Assembly: GCA_030066215.1 (NCBI GenBank)
Contig: JASJCA010000017.1
Coordinates: 1 to 40,009, forward strand
Length of the DNA: 40,009 bases
Source of the DNA: Rhodobacter sp.
GTDB lineage: Bacteria > Pseudomonadota > Alphaproteobacteria > Rhodobacterales > Rhodobacteraceae
Reading direction: 5' to 3'
Below, piece by piece: positions 26,945 through 33,762 of this stretch. The notes beneath the pieces were generated by a model, which saw nothing but the letters and a program-made list of their open reading frames with translations, was not told the DNA's origin and searched no databases. Made by a program: the position numbers and the translations under genes. How positions within the stretch are numbered: the first letter of the stretch is position 1; each line of letters starts with the position of its first letter.

Positions 26945-27352
26945 ATGTACAAAAACATCCTCGTTCCCATTGCGTTGGAGCATGAACGCGACACCGGCTC
27001 GGCGATGGACATCGCGCACCGGCTGCTGGCCGAGGGCGGGCGGATCACCGCGCTGCACGTGATGGAGGCGATCCCGGGCTATGCCTCGCAATACCTGCCC
27101 GAGGGCCATCTGGAAAACCGCCGCAAAGAGATGGAGGCAGCGCTGAAGGCCGAGTTGGGCGGCGTCAAGGACGTCCGCCCAGCGGTGATCACCGGCCATG
27201 CCGGGCGCTCGATCGTGGACTATGCCGAGGATCACGATGTCGACTGCATTGTGGTGGCCTCGCACGAGCCCGGGCTGACCGACTACCTGCTGGGGTCGAC
27301 CGCGGCGCGGGTGGTGCGCCATGCCGGCTGTTCGGTGCACGTTGTGCGCTAG
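26945..27352 (+). CDS. Universal stress protein, UspA family
   Basis: The 135-residue product is a single Usp domain. It has the start MYKNILVPIALEHE, 'RITALHVMEAIPGYASQYLP' (second strand) and 'VDCIVVASHEPGLTDYLLGSTAARVVRHAGCSVHVVR', which contains the nucleotide-binding G-2x-G-9x-(S/T)-like end as 'ASHEPGLTDYLLGSTA'. That is close to, but not a perfect copy of, the ATP-binding consensus. GGGAGGA precedes the ATG. The next gene follows by 20 bp and probably shares the transcript. Confidence 0.93.
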   Translation: MYKNILVPIALEHERDTGSAMDIAHRLLAEGGRITALHVMEAIPGYASQYLPEGHLENRRKEMEAALKAELGGVKDVRPAVITGHAGRSIVDYAEDHDVDCIVVASHEPGLTDYLLGSTAARVVRHAGCSVHVVR

Positions 27353-27372
27353 CGCGCGGGGAGGATATCGCC

Positions 27373-27693
27373 ATGCCGACGATCGCGCCGGGCCGCGACC
27401 TGCAGACCGTGATCACCACCTTCGAGGTCAATCCCGGCACCTGCCAGGACCTGCTGGACGAGCTTCGCGACGCCTATGACCGGTTCATCTCGACCCAGCC
27501 GGGGTTCATCGCCGCGGGACTGCATGTCAACGACGCCCAGACCCGGATTGCGAATTACAGCCAATGGCAGCGGCGCGAGGATTTCCTGGCGATGCTGCGC
27601 ACCGACGAGATGCGCGCGCGCAACCGCAAGATCAGCGCGCTCTGCAAAAGCTTCGAGCCGGTGATGTACGACGTGGTGGCAGGCTTCGGCTAG
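27373..27693 (+). CDS. Antibiotic biosynthesis monooxygenase (ABM)-fold protein
   Basis: This 106-residue ferredoxin-like domain protein has 'VITTFEVNPGTCQDLLDELRDAYDRFISTQPGFIAAGLHVN', the typical ABM 'fev.pg...e.l......... pGf....l' run. It continues 'RIANYSQWQRREDFLAMLRTDEM'. Such proteins include heme oxygenases and quinol monooxygenases as well as members with no known reaction. It is 20 bp after the universal stress gene, with GGGGAGGA before the ATG. Confidence 0.85.
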   Translation: MPTIAPGRDLQTVITTFEVNPGTCQDLLDELRDAYDRFISTQPGFIAAGLHVNDAQTRIANYSQWQRREDFLAMLRTDEMRARNRKISALCKSFEPVMYDVVAGFG

Positions 27694-27757
27694 GACGAAA
27701 GGCGGGGCCCTGTGGCGCGCGGTTGGAGTTGGCTTGGAGGGGCCGTTCGCGAGTTGC

Positions 27758-27931
27758 CCCGGGCACGGAATCAAGGGGCGCAGCCCCGCCGTGCCCATCG
27801 CCGCCCCGCCCCGAAGGGGTGGCGATTGATCGACACCAGCGCACCGCGTGAGGTCCTTCGGACTCGACTGCCATAAAGTGCTGCCGAACAGGCGTTGGAT
27901 CGCCACCCCGCGGGTCGGTGACGGGCACGGC
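27758..27931 (-). repeat. 174-bp dispersed repeat, copy A (inverted relative to copy B)
   Basis: The reverse complement of this segment aligns without gaps with 37170-37343. I count about 26 mismatches in 174 positions, about 85% identity. It begins GCCGTGCCCGTCACCGACCC in that orientation and contains an ATCGCC...GGCGAT inverted motif. Both copies also keep a reading frame with 'TDPR.GDPT', 'FMAVES' and 'IATP.GR'. It lies between the ABM gene and the convergent outer-membrane gene. Confidence 0.85.
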
Positions 27932-27967
27932 TCCATACCAAATGGCCAACGCCCTTAGGCGCCCCGA

Positions 27968-28648
27968 TCAAAACTCCAGCCACGCACCGACCTTGACCCC
28001 GATCCGGTCGTCGCCGATCAGCCCAGCTTCGAGGCCGACTTCGACATGCTGCCCGGCGGAGACCTCGCGCGCGATGGACGGCACCAGGCGCAGATAAGGG
28101 TCGCCGCCGGGATACTTCCCGGACTGCAGTTGCAGCATGAACTTCATGTCGCCCGCCTTGACCCCGGCGGTCAGGTCCGCCTTGGCCGCGACCTCGCCCC
28201 GTTCCGTGAAATAGTGCAGCCCGGTTTCAAGCGACAGCCAACCGTCGCCAAAGATCGTATCGAAACCCCGGCCCCAATCGGCCCCCGCCATGACCAGCGT
28301 CTGCGACTGCCCCCCGGTCCGCGTCGTCCCTGCCCCGGCCTTCAACGCAAAAACGTTCGCTCCGGCGCGGCCCTGCAGGACCGGGTGGCGCGCGAAGGCC
28401 AACACCGTATGGTCCCCGTTCGTCCCGTAGCCTGCATCGACCCCTACGGTCAGCGCCGGCGTCAGCCCGTATTCGAGGTAGGCCGCGTAGTAGTAGTCCT
28501 GCGGAAACCTGGCTTGCCGCACCGTCGTCCGGTCGGCCTTCGCAGTGGCGGAGAACGACAAAAACACTTTGCCCTGCTCCCGCGGCCAAGCCCCAGCCTC
28601 GGCAAAGGACGGCCACAGGACCAACAGGACAAAAGCAAGGCACCGCAT
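27968..28648 (-). CDS. Exported protein, probable outer-membrane beta-barrel
   Basis: The 226-residue product has a signal peptide (MRCLAFVLLVLWPSFAEA) and then amphipathic beta strands with aromatic ends: 'GKVFLSFSATAKAD', 'YYYAAYLEYGLTPALTVGVDAGYG', 'LSLETGLHYFTE' and 'MKFMLQLQSGKYPG'. The protein ends in 'VGAWLEF', with the terminal Phe typical of outer-membrane porin-like barrels. The family is not named by me. ATG 28648 was preferred over 28666. The upstream region 28655-28680 is AT-rich, with GTTAA/TTAAC inverted motifs, and may hold the promoter. Confidence 0.75.
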   Translation of the reverse strand: MRCLAFVLLVLWPSFAEAGAWPREQGKVFLSFSATAKADRTTVRQARFPQDYYYAAYLEYGLTPALTVGVDAGYGTNGDHTVLAFARHPVLQGRAGANVFALKAGAGTTRTGGQSQTLVMAGADWGRGFDTIFGDGWLSLETGLHYFTERGEVAAKADLTAGVKAGDMKFMLQLQSGKYPGGDPYLRLVPSIAREVSAGQHVEVGLEAGLIGDDRIGVKVGAWLEF

Positions 28649-28763
28649 CGCGTTAACGTTAATCAACCTTGGTTAACGAGGTGTTTATGCCGTCACCGGC
28701 TTGCCGCGCCGGCCCCGCGGCCCCATCTCTCTCGCAACCGCAGCAAAAGGAGACCCAGCGAAG

Positions 28764-28997
28764 ATGCTTTGCCCGATCGACGGAACCCAATTGGTGATGG
28801 CCGACCGCAACGGCGTCGAGATCGACTATTGCCCATCCTGCCGGGGCGTCTGGCTCGACCGGGGCGAGCTCGACAAGATCATCGAGCGCAGCATCGCCCA
28901 GATGGCTCCGGCGCCCGAGCCGCGCTATGAGCCCGAGCGCAAGCCGCACAAACGCAAGCGGCGCGACAGCTTCCTCAGCGACATCTTCGACTTCTGA
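28764..28997 (+). CDS. TFIIB-type zinc-ribbon protein (zf-TFIIB)
   Basis: The 77-residue product begins MLCPIDGTQLVMADRNGVEI and continues 'DYCPSCRGVWLDRGELDKII'. This is the typical zf-TFIIB (PF13453) domain: one Cys-x3 pair at the start (C3) and CxxC at about 24-27, then GVWLDxGEL. A basic tail (KPHKRKRRD) may contact nucleic acid or phospholipid. AAAAGGAG lies 12 bases before ATG 28764. Its biological role is unknown. The first Cys motif is CPID and not CPxC, so zinc may be bound by three Cys plus Asp. Confidence 0.88.
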   Translation: MLCPIDGTQLVMADRNGVEIDYCPSCRGVWLDRGELDKIIERSIAQMAPAPEPRYEPERKPHKRKRRDSFLSDIFDF

Positions 28998-29065
28998 CCC
29001 GGCGCGCCCTTGCCGGCGCCGCGCGAATGCCCAAGATGGGGGCGCTGACCAAAGGAGCCGCCCCC

Positions 29066-29881
29066 ATGCCCGATTTGCCGGTGATCGGCGCACAGCTCAC
29101 CGTCCTCGACCTCGACCGCCACCGCGACTGGCTGTTCGAGAAGGACCGCGACCTGGAACTGCCCGAGTTCTCGATGGCCGATATCCTGGCCGCGCCCGAC
29201 CCCTTCGTCGCCATGGCCAGGGACAAACTCGACGGCTGGAACGGACGGCTCGGCATCCATGGGCCCTATTCGGGGTTCGAGTTGACGGTGGGCGACCGCG
29301 ACCTGCGCGCGGTGGCGCAGACCCGGCTGACCCAGGCGCTCGATGTCTGCGAGGCGCTTGGCGCGGTGCAGATGGTGATCCACTCGCCGTTCGACCGCTG
29401 GGATGCCGACAATCTCAGCCACGGCGCCAAGGACCGCGACAAGCGCGCGGCGGCGATGCTCGAGACCCTTGGCCCGGCGCTGAAACGGGCCGAGGACCAG
29501 GGCGTCGTGATGGTGCTGGAGAACATCAAAGACGTCGACCCCGCCGACCGCGCCTGGGTGATCGAGGCAGCGGACAGCCCTGCCCTGCGGCTCTCGGTCG
29601 ATACGGGCCACGCCAACTGGGCCCACCACCGCGCCGACGCGCCCCCACCCGACCGGTTTATCTCTGCCGCCGGCGACGCGCTGGGGCATGTGCACCTGCA
29701 GGACACCGACGGCTATGCCGACCGCCACTGGGTCCTGGGCGAGGGCAACATCCCCTGGCCGGCGATCTTCTCGGCGCTGTCGGGGATCAAATCAGACCCG
29801 CATCTGATCGTGGAGATCAACGAGTTTCACCGGGTGCCCGAGGCGGTGGCGCATCTCGAGGCGCTGGGACTGGCGCAGTAG
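29066..29881 (+). CDS. Sugar phosphate isomerase/epimerase-like TIM-barrel protein
   Basis: The 271-residue product fits the xylose-isomerase-like AP-endonuclease-2 family. Metal and active-site elements seen in order are 'GIHGPYSGFEL' (about 70), 'VIHSPFD' (about 113), 'VVMVLENIKD' with Glu (about 152), 'LSVDTGHANW' with Asp/His (about 181), 'LGHVHLQDTDGYADRHW' (about 209-225) and 'PHLIVEINEF' with Glu (about 250). The sugar substrate is unknown. AAAGGAG precedes ATG 29066, and the oxidoreductase gene starts 5 bp after its stop, so they are very likely one operon. Confidence 0.88.
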   Translation: MPDLPVIGAQLTVLDLDRHRDWLFEKDRDLELPEFSMADILAAPDPFVAMARDKLDGWNGRLGIHGPYSGFELTVGDRDLRAVAQTRLTQALDVCEALGAVQMVIHSPFDRWDADNLSHGAKDRDKRAAAMLETLGPALKRAEDQGVVMVLENIKDVDPADRAWVIEAADSPALRLSVDTGHANWAHHRADAPPPDRFISAAGDALGHVHLQDTDGYADRHWVLGEGNIPWPAIFSALSGIKSDPHLIVEINEFHRVPEAVAHLEALGLAQ

Positions 29882-29885
29882 GCCG

Positions 29886-30626
29886 ATGGCGCGGGTCCTG
29901 GTCGTGCTGGCCCATCCCGAGCCAACCTCGTTCAACGCTGCCTGGGCGGATGCGTCGGTGGCCGGGGCCGAGGCGGCCGGCAGCGCGGTGCGATTTTGCG
30001 ACCTTCATCGCCTAGGCTTCGACCCCGTTGAGCGTGGCGCACATTATCGCATCGACGGACCGTTCGATCCGCTCAAGGCGCAGGAGTCGCGGCCGGTGCC
30101 GCCGGATACGGCGCCGCTGGCGGCCGATCTGGAATGGGCCGACCAGGTGGTTCTGCATTATCCGATGTGGTGGTTCGGGCCACCGGCGGTCTTGAAGGGC
30201 TGGCTCGACCGGGTTCTCGTACATGGCCGCCTGCACGATGTCGACCATCGGTTCGATACCGGGCGCTGCCGGGGCAAGCGGGCGTTGCTGTGCGTCTCGA
30301 CCGGGGCGACGGCGGCCGAGAGCGGGCCGGGCGGCAAAGAGGGCGATGCGCGGCTGCTAGTCTGGCCGGTGGCCTATGCGCTGCGCTATTGCGGCTTCGA
30401 CATCTGCGCGCCGGTCTTCGTGCATGGCGTGCACGGCTATCTCGAGGGCGCCGAGAAGGCAGCTTTGGAGGCGCGGTTGAGACAGGTGCTGGCGGCGCAG
30501 GCGGGCGTGATGGCCGGGCTGGCGGCGCGTGAGCTGTGGCCGTTCAACGCGGATACCGAGTTCGACGCTGACGGGCGAATGCGGCCGGGCGCGCCGGTTC
30601 ACTGGCCGTTCATCACGACGGGATAA
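29886..30626 (+). CDS. NQO1/KefF-like flavodoxin-fold NAD(P)H oxidoreductase
   Basis: The 246-residue product has the typical start 'RVLVVLAHPEPTSFNAA', in which HPEPxSFN contacts FMN or FAD. It continues with 'CDLHRLGFDPV' and 'LEWADQVVLHYPMWWFGPPAVLKGWLDRVL', the family's 'P.wW...Pa.lKgw.DRv' signature. 'LLCVSTGATAAESGPGGKEGD' (about 138-158) is the loop near the flavin. It probably reduces quinones or related compounds in the cytoplasm. It follows the epimerase-like gene by 4 bp. Confidence 0.93.
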   Translation: MARVLVVLAHPEPTSFNAAWADASVAGAEAAGSAVRFCDLHRLGFDPVERGAHYRIDGPFDPLKAQESRPVPPDTAPLAADLEWADQVVLHYPMWWFGPPAVLKGWLDRVLVHGRLHDVDHRFDTGRCRGKRALLCVSTGATAAESGPGGKEGDARLLVWPVAYALRYCGFDICAPVFVHGVHGYLEGAEKAALEARLRQVLAAQAGVMAGLAARELWPFNADTEFDADGRMRPGAPVHWPFITTG

Positions 30627-30687
30627 TCCAGGGGGTCCGGCACGAAAGCGCCCTTCTCAGGTCACAATCCGCTGTTAGGGCCGCGCC

Positions 30688-31125
30688 ATGACGCAGACCG
30701 ACGACCTTCGCGCGGCGTTCCAGGACCCGCCGCATCCCACCCGCCGCGAAAAGCGGGCGAAGCGGGCCGAACGGGCGATGATCCGGGCCTATTCGCTGCC
30801 GCGGATCCTTTCGCGGCTGATGCTGATCCCGATCGCGGCGGTGGGGCTGACGATCACGATCTTCATCCGGACCAGCGAATTCGGGCCGGAGGACGGGCTG
30901 AAGCATCTGCTGTCGATGACCGGATGCCCGGTGACCGAGGCGATGGGACTGGCGCCGGCCTTCGCGGGCGAGCCGGGCTATCACAAGCGCAACGACTGGG
31001 ATGGCGACGGCGTGGCCTGCGGGACGGCGCCGGCGGCCTCGGGCGGCGCGCGGCGTGTGGCTGCGCCGGAACCTGGCGCGCTGGACCCGCGGATGGGTGG
31101 CGGCGCGAAATTCGTCACGCCATGA
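30688..31125 (+). CDS. Single-pass membrane protein with Excalibur calcium-binding domain
   Basis: The 145-residue product has a basic cytoplasmic N-terminus (RREKRAKRAERAMIRAY) and one membrane helix (LMLIPIAAVGLTITIFI at about 44-60). An extracytoplasmic Excalibur-type motif follows: 'GCPVTEAMGLAPAFAGEPGYHKRNDWDGDGVACG'-like, with the DxDGDGxxC core near 106-114 and Cys79 as its partner. The tail is Ala/Gly-rich. Excalibur domains bind Ca and often occur in cell-surface nucleases; none is attached here. The biological role is unknown. Confidence 0.82.
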   Translation: MTQTDDLRAAFQDPPHPTRREKRAKRAERAMIRAYSLPRILSRLMLIPIAAVGLTITIFIRTSEFGPEDGLKHLLSMTGCPVTEAMGLAPAFAGEPGYHKRNDWDGDGVACGTAPAASGGARRVAAPEPGALDPRMGGGAKFVTP

Positions 31126-31210
31126 GGTCGCGGGCCTTGGCGCTTTCTGGCTCAGGCATCCGGCACCGCGCTGAATTTCAGAGATAAACGGGGCGTCTTA
31201 TGCGACACCT

Positions 31211-31510
31211 TTAGTCGCGGGTGGAGGCGATGGCGGTGATGTCGGTGGTCTGGGGCGGGCCCGTGAAGGTCGGTCCCACGGCGGCGCGATAAGCGGCGAA
31301 GGCGGCGCTGTCGAGGAAGGCCTGCTTGCCCGCATCGTCGGCGAATTCCAGCAGACCGACGAATTCGGTGGCTGAGTCCGTCGAGTAGCAGGAATAGTGG
31401 CAGCCCGTGACGCCCTCGGCCGCAAGGCCGGCGACAAGGGTCTGCATGGCCTGGGTCTGATGGGCGTGGTCGTCAGCGGATTTGAGCGTGTAGCGGACGA
31501 GGAGGGACAT
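31211..31510 (-). CDS. Small ABM/EthD-like protein
   Basis: The 99-residue product has the layout of a ferredoxin-like ABM domain: 'LLVRYTLKSADDHAHQTQAMQTLVAGLAAEGV', then 'TEFVGLLEFADDAGKQAFLDSAAFAAYRAAVGP'. The latter matches the usual 'f....e.w.d..a..ah..s..f..y' run. No catalytic residue can be assigned. The start has a GAAAGAA sequence upstream. Confidence 0.72.
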   Translation of the reverse strand: MSLLVRYTLKSADDHAHQTQAMQTLVAGLAAEGVTGCHYSCYSTDSATEFVGLLEFADDAGKQAFLDSAAFAAYRAAVGPTFTGPPQTTDITAIASTRD

Positions 31511-31584
31511 ATGGGGTTCTTTCGGGTGGCCTGCCGCGATGCTATTTAATATTTATGTTAAATGCAAGCGCTCTGCCCTGCGGC

Positions 31585-32013
31585 TCAAACCAGCCCGCCC
31601 TCGGAGCAGGCGCGAAACTCCCGGACGGCGGGCGCGGCGCCTTCCAGAGAAACCGGCACTTCGGTGTCGCCTAGCACCGCGGTGGCGGTGGCGTTGAACT
31701 CCAGTCCGTTCAGCACGTTGCCGAAGCCGGTGTCGGACACGGTCAGCGTGGCGTTGTCGTTCGAGAGCCGGTGACGCGCGGTCGATATCGTCAGCCCGCG
31801 CGGGCCGTCGAAGTGGATCGAGAAGACGGGCGCCGCGGGCCAGGGGGCGGGTTGGGTCACGGCGATGGCATAGGCCTCGGCCTGCCGCGGGTCGTAGGTG
31901 ACTGTGACCTCGATGCTTTTGGCTGTGTGTGTCAGCGTGCAGACCGGGTTGGCGGTGAACTCCCAGGCGTGGAGCGGGGTGGCGAGAAGAGCGAGGAATA
32001 GGGCGAGGCGCAT
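31585..32013 (-). CDS. Exported hypothetical protein
   Basis: The 142-residue product has a short signal peptide (MRLALFLALLATPLHA) followed by 'WEFTANPVCTLTH'. The mature part is beta-rich and holds two cysteines (C25 and one near the C-terminus, FRACSEG) that could form a disulfide. I recall similar small exported proteins in Rhodobacterales, but no named family. It is followed upstream, on the same strand, by a small membrane protein gene 50 bp away. Confidence 0.68.
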   Translation of the reverse strand: MRLALFLALLATPLHAWEFTANPVCTLTHTAKSIEVTVTYDPRQAEAYAIAVTQPAPWPAAPVFSIHFDGPRGLTISTARHRLSNDNATLTVSDTGFGNVLNGLEFNATATAVLGDTEVPVSLEGAAPAVREFRACSEGGLV

Positions 32014-32063
32014 TATTAAGAGGTAGGCCGAATCCGGGCGGCGTCGAAACCGCAGGTTCATGG

Positions 32064-32318
32064 CTACCCGGCTATACCGATCAAGGCGAGGACTGGCGGC
32101 GTCAGTGCAAGGCCCAGCGCCCAGTTCAGCGCCTTGTTGTTCAGCGCCAGGATCAGCGCAGGGATCAGAAACAGCGCCGTGATCGCCCAGAAGATCATCA
32201 GAAACCCCATCACCATCCCGCGCCCGGCGGCGTCCATGCCCGGCGGGTCCGGCCAGAGCGTCATCAGCGTCAGAAACGCCGCCTGGGCGGCGATGATGAT
32301 GAGGATGGCTTTGCGCAT
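32064..32318 (-). CDS. Small hydrophobic membrane protein
   Basis: The 84-residue product has three hydrophobic stretches (AILIIIAAQAAFLTLMTLW, MGFLMIFWAITALFLIPALILAL and LALTPPVLALIGIAG). ATG 32318 was chosen; the upstream in-frame codons run through the REP palindrome at 32352. No family recognised. It probably shares a transcript with the exported protein gene at 31585-32013. Confidence 0.6.
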   Translation of the reverse strand: MRKAILIIIAAQAAFLTLMTLWPDPPGMDAAGRGMVMGFLMIFWAITALFLIPALILALNNKALNWALGLALTPPVLALIGIAG

Positions 32319-32351
32319 GGGGCTTCCTGAGGCGGATCGATTGTTGGCATT

Positions 32352-32375
32352 GTAGGGTGGGCAGTTCTGCCCACC
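32352..32375. repeat. REP palindrome before the RAYT
   Basis: GTAGGG is followed by GGTGGGCAG and CTGCCCACC, an almost loop-less palindrome. It is the same sequence class as the palindromes inside and after the RAYT. Confidence 0.85.
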
Positions 32376-32427
32376 AATCCTTCTGTGCATTCACCCGCCG
32401 TTAACCCTGCCCGCGCAAGCCTAATCT

Positions 32428-32973
32428 ATGCCGAACTATCGCCGGGCATACGTTGCAGGAGCCAGCTACTTCTTCACGGTCACTCTGGCGGACCGGACGT
32501 CGGGGCTGCTCGTTGACCGGATTTCGGAGTTGCGGCGCGCCTATGCGGACACCGTTCGAACCATGCCGATGCGGTGTGACGCGATGGTGGTTCTTCCCGA
32601 TCACATGCACGCCGTGTGGACGTTGCCGGCAGGCGATGACGCGTTTTCTGAACGGTGGCGCAAAATCAAGCATCGGTTTTCGAGGGCTATCGGAGGGGCG
32701 GTGGGCAGGACTGCCCACCCTACGCTTCGGTCCGCGAGCAAGGTGGCAAAGCGGGAATGCGGGATCTGGCAGCGGCGGTTTTGGGAGCACGTGATCCGCG
32801 ACGAAGCGGACTTTCGGATGCATGTTGCGTATTGTTGGGGCAATCCGGTGAAACATGGGTACGTCGCCCGGGCGGTGGATTGGCCGTATTCGTCGATCCA
32901 TCGCGATATCCGATTGGGACGTGTTGGCCCGGAATGGGCGGGCGAAGTACCGGACGGTGATTTCGGGGAGTAG
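32428..32973 (+). CDS. REP-associated tyrosine transposase (RAYT)
   Basis: RAYTs are single-copy HUH transposases related to TnpA of IS200/IS605. They act on REP hairpins. The 181-residue product has the family pattern: 'YFFTVTLADRTSGLLV' near 14-29, the HUH pair as LPDHMHAVWTLP (His59, His61), 'FSERWRKIKHRFSRA' near 73-87, 'CGIWQRRFWEHVIRDEADF' near 111-129, 'HVAYCWGNPVKHG' with the likely nucleophile Tyr135, and 'DWPYSSIH'. It appears intact. Residues about 91-99 are encoded by a REP palindrome that lies inside the gene. It is flanked by REPs on both sides. A degraded relative lies at 11461-12044. Confidence 0.92.
   Translation: MPNYRRAYVAGASYFFTVTLADRTSGLLVDRISELRRAYADTVRTMPMRCDAMVVLPDHMHAVWTLPAGDDAFSERWRKIKHRFSRAIGGAVGRTAHPTLRSASKVAKRECGIWQRRFWEHVIRDEADFRMHVAYCWGNPVKHGYVARAVDWPYSSIHRDIRLGRVGPEWAGEVPDGDFGE
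32700..32723. repeat. REP palindrome inside the RAYT coding sequence
   Basis: GGTGGGCAG-GA-CTGCCCACC followed by CTAC is the inverted form of the REP at 32352. It falls in frame and adds about seven residues (within AVGRTAHPTLR) compared with the remnant RAYT, whose matching segment lacks it. Confidence 0.85.
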
Positions 32974-32977
32974 GCCC

Positions 32978-33086
32978 GTAGGGTGGGCAGTTTGCCCACC
33001 ATGGCGTGCGGATGGTGGCGGTGGTGGGCGAATTTCGATTGTGGGTAACGGTTTTCGGGGGTGGTGGGCAGAACTGCCCACCCTAC
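32978..33086. repeat. REP doublet unit 1 (109 bp)
   Basis: A forward REP (32978-33000, GTAGGGTGGGCAGTTTGCCC and on) and an inverted REP (33063-33086) frame a purine-rich spacer. It starts 5 bp after the RAYT stop. It aligns gaplessly with unit 2. This is the layout of REPIN/BIME elements. Confidence 0.85.
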
Positions 33087-33105
33087 GCTTGCTGCGTTAA
33101 GTGGA

Positions 33106-33214
33106 GTACGCTGGGCAGTTTGCCTACCATGTTGGGCGAATGGCGGCGGCGGCGCGCAGATTGCGGTTGCGGGCAACGGTTATCGGGGTTGGTGTTCAGA
33201 ACTGCCCACCTTAG
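33106..33214. repeat. REP doublet unit 2 (109 bp, diverged)
   Basis: It has exactly the length of unit 1, with about 23 mismatches in 109 (about 79% identity). Both REP ends have lost palindrome pairs (GTACGCTGGG, CCACCTTAG), so this unit is older or decaying. The spacer between the units is 19 bp. Confidence 0.8.
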
Positions 33215-33251
33215 TTTGAATCGGGGCGGGAAATATCCCGCTCCGCGTTTG

Positions 33252-33323
33252 TTAGTGGATAACATGGTAAATCATCAAGAGAACATAGCCGCCTAGGATC
33301 AACGCATATGCCGTGGTTTCCAT
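33252..33323 (-). CDS. Possible 23-residue membrane peptide
   Basis: METTAYALILGGYVLLMIYH plus VIH is encoded leftwards from ATG 33323. GGAGGATTCGAG directly upstream gives a near-perfect ribosome binding site. Almost the whole peptide is one membrane helix. Tiny hydrophobic peptides include type I toxins and accessory subunits (CydX, KdpF types); nothing more specific can be said. It is divergent from the Phd-like antitoxin gene. Confidence 0.45.
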   Translation of the reverse strand: METTAYALILGGYVLLMIYHVIH

Positions 33324-33345
33324 CTCGAATCCTCCATGTCCGCAA

Positions 33346-33355
33346 TGTGTACACA
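33346..33355. promoter_or_regulatory. TGTGTACACA palindrome between divergent genes
   Basis: A perfect 10-bp palindrome lies 84 bp before the Phd-like start and 22 bp before the small peptide start. It may be an operator for the toxin-antitoxin pair or for the peptide. Its position is suggestive only. Confidence 0.35.
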
Positions 33356-33438
33356 ACGTACTTAAATTATCAAGAGACTTTTTTTTACATTGACGACAAA
33401 AATTAGATATCGTACAAAGCGGCGACAGGGAGATGTTC

Positions 33439-33762
33439 ATGACAGGCAAGAAACTTGATATCGAAACGCGTCGGAACGACGACGTTTTGGAGAAGCACCC
33501 CTATGTAAATGCCAGGGCTGCGCGTAGTAATTTTTCCAGACTCGTCGATAGCGCTCGAGTAGACAAAGAACGTGTGATTATCACGGCGCATGGAGAGCCG
33601 GCAGCGGCAATTGTCCCGATTCGTGATATTAGAATCCTTGAGCAGATTGCTGATCTTGAATGGGTAAATAAAATTTCAGATGCTGATTTTCGCGAATTAG
33701 ACCTAGAAACAATGAAAAGACTGTTACGCGGAGGGCGGCGAAATGAGGGAAATGAACCATAG
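33439..33762 (+). CDS. Phd/YefM-like antitoxin
   Basis: The 107-residue product has the Phd/YefM fold pattern in its middle: 'VNARAARSNFSRLVDSARVDKERVIITAHGEPAAAIVPIRDI'. This is the usual 'v.....ar..f..ll..v......v.It..g.p.avlv....' run, at about 23-64. The C-terminus is charged and would wrap a toxin. ATG 33439 has AGGGAG at good spacing; ATG 33433 touches it. The DNA is clearly AT-richer than the surrounding backbone. It overlaps the next gene by 20 bp, a typical toxin-antitoxin arrangement. Confidence 0.85.
   Translation: MTGKKLDIETRRNDDVLEKHPYVNARAARSNFSRLVDSARVDKERVIITAHGEPAAAIVPIRDIRILEQIADLEWVNKISDADFRELDLETMKRLLRGGRRNEGNEP

Noticed and set aside
28655..28682. CtrA boxes near the outer-membrane-like gene start
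   Set aside because: TTAA motifs are present, but the spacing is 2 or 10 bases and not the 7 of a full CtrA site.
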